Source: Whitmania pigra (taxonomy: Eukaryota > Annelida > Clitellata > Hirudinida > Haemopidae). From it: a stretch of 64,000 nt of DNA. How positions within the stretch are numbered: position 1 is the first letter of the stretch; each line of letters starts with the position of its first letter. The stretch lies in assembly GCA_021613335.1 (NCBI GenBank), contig JAJTWR010000305.1, positions 933,501 through 997,500 on the forward strand, in the 5' to 3' direction. Below are positions 60,207 through 64,000 of the stretch, in pieces. The notes beneath the pieces are model-generated. The model saw only the letters and a list, made by a program, of their open reading frames with translations, had not been told where the DNA came from and did no database searches. Made by a program: the position numbers and the translations under genes.

Positions 60207-61424
60207 GAATTTATAACAATTGTAACTTAAATGATAACTTAATATTCCTTTGTTAATGAAATGTGACTACTCAACATTTTCGACATCATAAACACATTTA
60301 GTTTGTTGATCGTTTTTGCTTTTCATACCAATTACTGCTTCTCCATTTAACATGATTTTTTATTTGATTTTATATTACAAAATATTATAAAAAAATTTAT
60401 AAGATATAACAATAAAAAATTAAAATAACTAAGTAAACAAGTCTAAGTTTAAGATTGTCTAAGTATTGACAATCCTAAAAAATATCCTAAGCTTCTTATT
60501 CGGTGGGTATTATGCAAAACACAGAAGGTAATACTAATAAACATTGAGTTGACACTCCTACAACATCTTGAACATGTCTTTAGCGTGACGTAACAGCCTA
60601 TGTAAAAATGAAGTACTTAAGACTGAATTTAGTAATGGCTGTTGCCCATTTATGGTTGTGATTATGAGATCGTTACTGGGTTCGAGAAATTAGTTTTTCG
60701 CATCGGATGTGCTAATTTTAATGAGACTGTAGATGAATTTTAAAGTTTTTAAAATTTCTAGCACAGGCTAGAATGAACTCCGTACAATTTCAAATTAGGA
60801 ACATGTCAAATGCCTTTTCAAAGTCAGTATAGACGTATGCATATATTTATAATTCCGAATCCACCAGTATGATGACCTCGCTCGAGAAACTTACGTAACT
60901 TCAGAACTGTGACACGAGAAGCTAGAAAACCATGTTAATAGTCAGTCATTGAAATATCTCATTTCAAAGAAATACCTTAAAAATATATATAGCATTATAA
61001 AAATGTATTATAAATATTAAAATAATAATCATTTATTTGTCATATTTTAAGCGTACAATTAAGAGATAAACTTTGTTTTTTTTTCAAATTTAACTTAGAA
61101 TAAGGACTAGACCACACATTATTGCTAAATGAAAATATCAATCGCAACAGAAAATTTAATAGACCGAAAATTTGATGTTTAAGATGAAAACTTGATATAT
61201 GGCCGAACCCTCTTTGTAAACATATTCAAACCGTTCATTTGTTAATATCGCTGCTGTTATTATTACAACATGAATATTGTTATTAGGATATTATTAATAT
61301 TGTTATTAAATTATTATTAATGTTGTTATTAAGATATTAATATTGTTATTAAGATATTATTAATATTGTTATTAAGATATTATTAATATTGTTATTATAA
61401 ACTGACGTTTTCTCAGCCTGTTTA
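60207..61424. other. Convergent intergenic region, HECT gene 2 to GT92 gene
   Basis: AT-rich sequence with no recognisable exon. From about 61255 to 61405 it carries a tandem repeat. The UTRs of both flanking genes lie here. Confidence 0.4.
61258..61402. repeat. AT-rich tandem repeat (attattaatattgttattaag)n
   Basis: A unit of about 22-28 bases, built on attaatattgttattaagat, occurs five to six times just downstream of the GT92 stop codon. Confidence 0.85.
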
Positions 61425-64000
61425 TTAATGGAGTTTGTGGATAAGTTTTCTCGTGGTTTCGGTAATCCATTGAAATTCTTCTCTCAGCTTCCAGAGAATC
61501 GCGTGCAGTCTCACTCGCAGTTCTGGCAGAAACCGAAACAAACTTTCGTCCTTGACAAGAATGTTGCACGTGACTTCAGGGTCAAGGTTCTTGACGCACT
61601 TTCGGTAATGGTGGATGAAGGCCTGGGTCACCGGAGCGATCGCAACTACAGGAATGCCAGACGACCTTTGGATTTTTTTGTCCTTTCTCCTTCTTAGGGA
61701 TCCAGATAGTGTGGAATTGAAAATGATTTTATGGGTTTCCCAGACTCTGCTCACGTGATGGATGCCCATTTCAAAGATGAGGCGCGGTTTGACCAGACAT
61801 TTAGATCTGATGGAACTAAAGTCCTTTGTCCTAAGGTCAGACTCAAATGCGTAGATGCTTCTGGGAATTCCATCTACGCTCAGGTCACTTTCGAAGAAAG
61901 CGCTCTTGAAAGAAAAGCCCGCACACCTGCTTTTATAAAGAGAAGGCGGGTTTTCGTCCTTATTTGAGTTGCTTAGGGTTTTGTTCGGAAATATTCGCTT
62001 CGAATCCTTTCGAATTCCAGCTGTCGGAATATGACACTCCGGACTTTTGTCCAAATTTGAAACCAATTCTGTCCAGGTTTGTTTTTGCTGCGGCACCAGA
62101 AATTCATCGAGGTCGTTGAAGAGCAGGTAATCAGCCGAGCCCATACTTCTGTATAGACAGTCGTTGGCAGCCAACAGCTGTCCATGGTACCAGACGGTTT
62201 CATCGTCGTGGAAACTGATCCCAGTGAACACTGGAATTTCCCAGCGAAGAAGAGTCGCCATTCCAATGCGGCGGTAATGCTCCAGTATGAATTCGACTTC
62301 ACTCGATACCTGGATGAATGGTTTGATTGTTGAACGAACGAATAAATGGATGATTGGATAGAAGGATGTGTGCGATAATTGAGAAGAACGAATTAATTTT
62401 AGGTTTGTTGGAATTAGGAGACGGATTGACCAATACAGACGGACGACGATGATTGGCTAGTTAACCAATCGATTAAAGCAACCACCTCTTTGACGTAGAT
62501 GACAAAGTGCCTGGCTCCTAGGATCAAACTCAGCTCCACAAATTCAATCAACTTTGTGCCGCTTGTTCCTCTGCCGTGTAAAGGTGGCACGCAGACGACA
62601 AAGTCAACTTCCGGCTGAAGTTTGCCGCCGGATCTGCGATGAAGTCGACGATTGTCGATATTGAGGTCAGGATATTTTTTCTCCTCATCCTCCCCATCTT
62701 CATCGTCCTCCTCCTCCTGCTCTTCCTCCTCTTTCTCCACCCCGTTGTCATGGTAACTAATGTTGATGTGGTTGCCAGAAATGGGAAGGACTTCTATCCG
62801 GGTCGAGGTTATCTCGTTTTTAAAAGACTTGAGTTCGTTTGAGGTCAACAAGGGAGCAGAAGAGTTGAGCATGAGTAGGTGTAGAGAAAACGATGCTGAT
62901 GATGATGATGATGATGAAGGCGATGATGATGACGATGACGATGGTGATGATGATGATGACGACGGAAGAGAACATGAAAGAATCCATCCGCCGTAAGCCT
63001 TCTTGTGGTTTTCGCACATTTCGTAAGTCTCTACAGGTGTCGACGCAAGTGGTCCATCCCTAGTCGCTTATGATCGAATGTGAAGGATTATTAGACATTA
63101 ATTAAAAAATGAAAAATATAATCACTTAATATCTAACAATATTTAGTTAATATTACTAACAAGATGCTTTCAAAAGTAACAATAATTTATTATAATAAGA
63201 TTGAAAAAAATCGATGTTAAGACATGAACCATATCATCCATGAAAAATTAAATAAAATCTTTATTTAAACATAAAAAAATTGAAAAAATTCATAACTTTT
63301 GAATCATCGCGCTGTTATTCCTCACCGGTATTCTCGAAGTAACAGTAAAACTTGACACTGGCATTCACCATATCCTCCCTCTTCAAAAGTCCCATCAGTC
63401 TCACTTTCGGTTTCGTTTCGCCATCTGCGGACTTCCGGTCGTCCAGATAAGCGCTGTAAATGAAATGGTTTCCTAGGCGATAAAAACGGCTCTTTGGGAA
63501 TTCCGTGAACTTGTAGCCAGATGTCGTTGACCATTTCTCGGTATCAATTTCGCTTCGATATTTCGTGGTCAGTGGCGAATTAAATGTATCAAAGGCTCGA
63601 AGACTCGGTTCTCGATTAGTATCAGTTTTGTTTTCTGATCGAAAATGAAACGACGGAGTGGGAATTCCACTTTGTTGATGTGGGCAATCCTCACAGCTAG
63701 TCGGATTCGACCAAGATGTCCCGACAAGACTATCATCATCATCATCATCTTCATTAACGTTATTATTATTGTTAATGTTATTATCGTTGTTGTTATTATT
63801 GTTGTTGATGTTATTGTCGTTGTCAATGTTATCATTGTGGATGTTATTATCGTTGTTGATGTTATCATTGTTGTTGTTATTATTGTTGTTGATGTTATTA
63901 TCGTTGTTGTTGTTGTTGTTGGTGGCTGAAGTTGCATCCCTCATGCTTGTCAGTCTGTCGTAGATGACGAAAGTCACGAAGGCATAACTCATGACGATGC
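61425..64000 (-). CDS. Glycosyltransferase family 92 (DUF23) protein, 5' end outside window
   Basis: GT92 enzymes are Golgi type II membrane galactosyltransferases. Three minus-strand exons: 63326 to the edge, 62486-63030 and 61425-62309, in phase. The first visible frame has MSYAFVTFVIYDRL, a possible end of the signal anchor, then a poly-Asn/Asp tract and the family block RFYRLGNHFIYSAYLDDRKS. Exon 2 has CENHKKAYGGWILSC, then VVCVPPLHG and LIEFVELSLILGARHFVIYV. Exon 3 has LRWEIPVF, HGQLLAANDCLYRS and the DxD-like LFNDLDEFLVP, and ends at a TAA/TGA-type stop near 61425. The usual family spacing between the SC and the VCVPPLHG block is short; here it is stretched by about 110 residues of poly-Ser and poly-Glu/Asp. 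The true start may lie beyond 64000, since no stop precedes the ATG at 63992. Confidence 0.85.
62885..62975. repeat. (GAT/GAC)n microsatellite inside GT92 coding sequence
   Basis: Plus-strand GAT/GAC triplets (minus-strand TCA/TCG) encode a run of Ser with a few Pro in the GT92 exon 62486-63030. A second tract of TCC/TTC triplets at about 62680-62740 encodes the Glu/Asp run. Confidence 0.9.
63725..63926. repeat. (GTT/ATT/GAT)n microsatellite inside GT92 coding sequence
   Basis: About 200 bases of near-perfect trinucleotide repeat stay open on the minus strand as poly-Asn with Asp and Ile, ending in six Asp codons, in the stem region of the GT92 protein. Confidence 0.9.

Overview
The window is animal nuclear DNA: genes are split into many short exons by compact, AT-rich introns with GT-AG borders, and the non-coding DNA is full of trinucleotide microsatellites and decayed non-LTR retrotransposons. 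Gene content (cilia, TRIM-NHL, Fanconi-pathway and GT92 genes) fits a bilaterian. The style of introns and repeats suggests a lophotrochozoan, plausibly a leech such as Helobdella; that species guess is an inference, not something the sequence proves.

Layout, left to right. (1) 1-835, minus: the first three coding exons of CKAP5/XMAP215. (2) 1636-11138, plus: complete 20-exon CFAP57 (WDR65), with a 5'-truncated RLE-type retrotransposon in one intron. (3) 11.4-12.0 kb: LINE and tRNA-like debris. (4) 12393-18725, plus: complete 18-exon RRM1. (5) 19453-26891, minus: complete 18-exon NADSYN1, tail-to-tail with RRM1. (6) 27349-30674, plus: a candidate PALB2, head-to-head with NADSYN1. (7) 30.7-36.3 kb: no gene seen, possibly the long 3' UTR of the next gene. 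(8) 36297-42261, minus: 11-exon RING/B-box/NHL gene of the brat/ncl-1 type. (9) 42.3-44.7 kb: an inverted, internally deleted copy of part of CFAP57 and a LINE 3' end. (10) 44707-47649, plus: intronless TRIP12-type HECT gene 1. (11) 48-50 kb: repeats and a possible broken gene. (12) 50146-56356, minus: complete 14-exon RFWD3. (13) 57372-60206, plus: intronless TRIP12-type HECT gene 2. (14) 61425 to the right edge, minus: a GT92 (DUF23) glycosyltransferase with long low-complexity coding insertions.

The multi-exon models were assembled by hand from splice signals, reading phase and similarity to remembered family sequences. The complete chains stay in frame and give lengths close to the usual family size: CFAP57 1227 aa, RRM1 796 aa, NADSYN1 693 aa, RFWD3 730 aa, brat-like 948 aa. 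Functionally the genes are unrelated housekeeping genes (microtubule growth, motile cilia, dNTP and NAD synthesis, recombination repair, RNA repression, ubiquitin ligation, glycosylation). PALB2 and RFWD3 both belong to the Fanconi/homologous-recombination pathway and RRM1 supplies dNTPs, but no operon-like coupling is visible.

The least expected features are the two intronless TRIP12-like HECT genes in an otherwise intron-rich region, the LINE-derived direct repeats on either side of the first one, and the rearranged CFAP57 copy.
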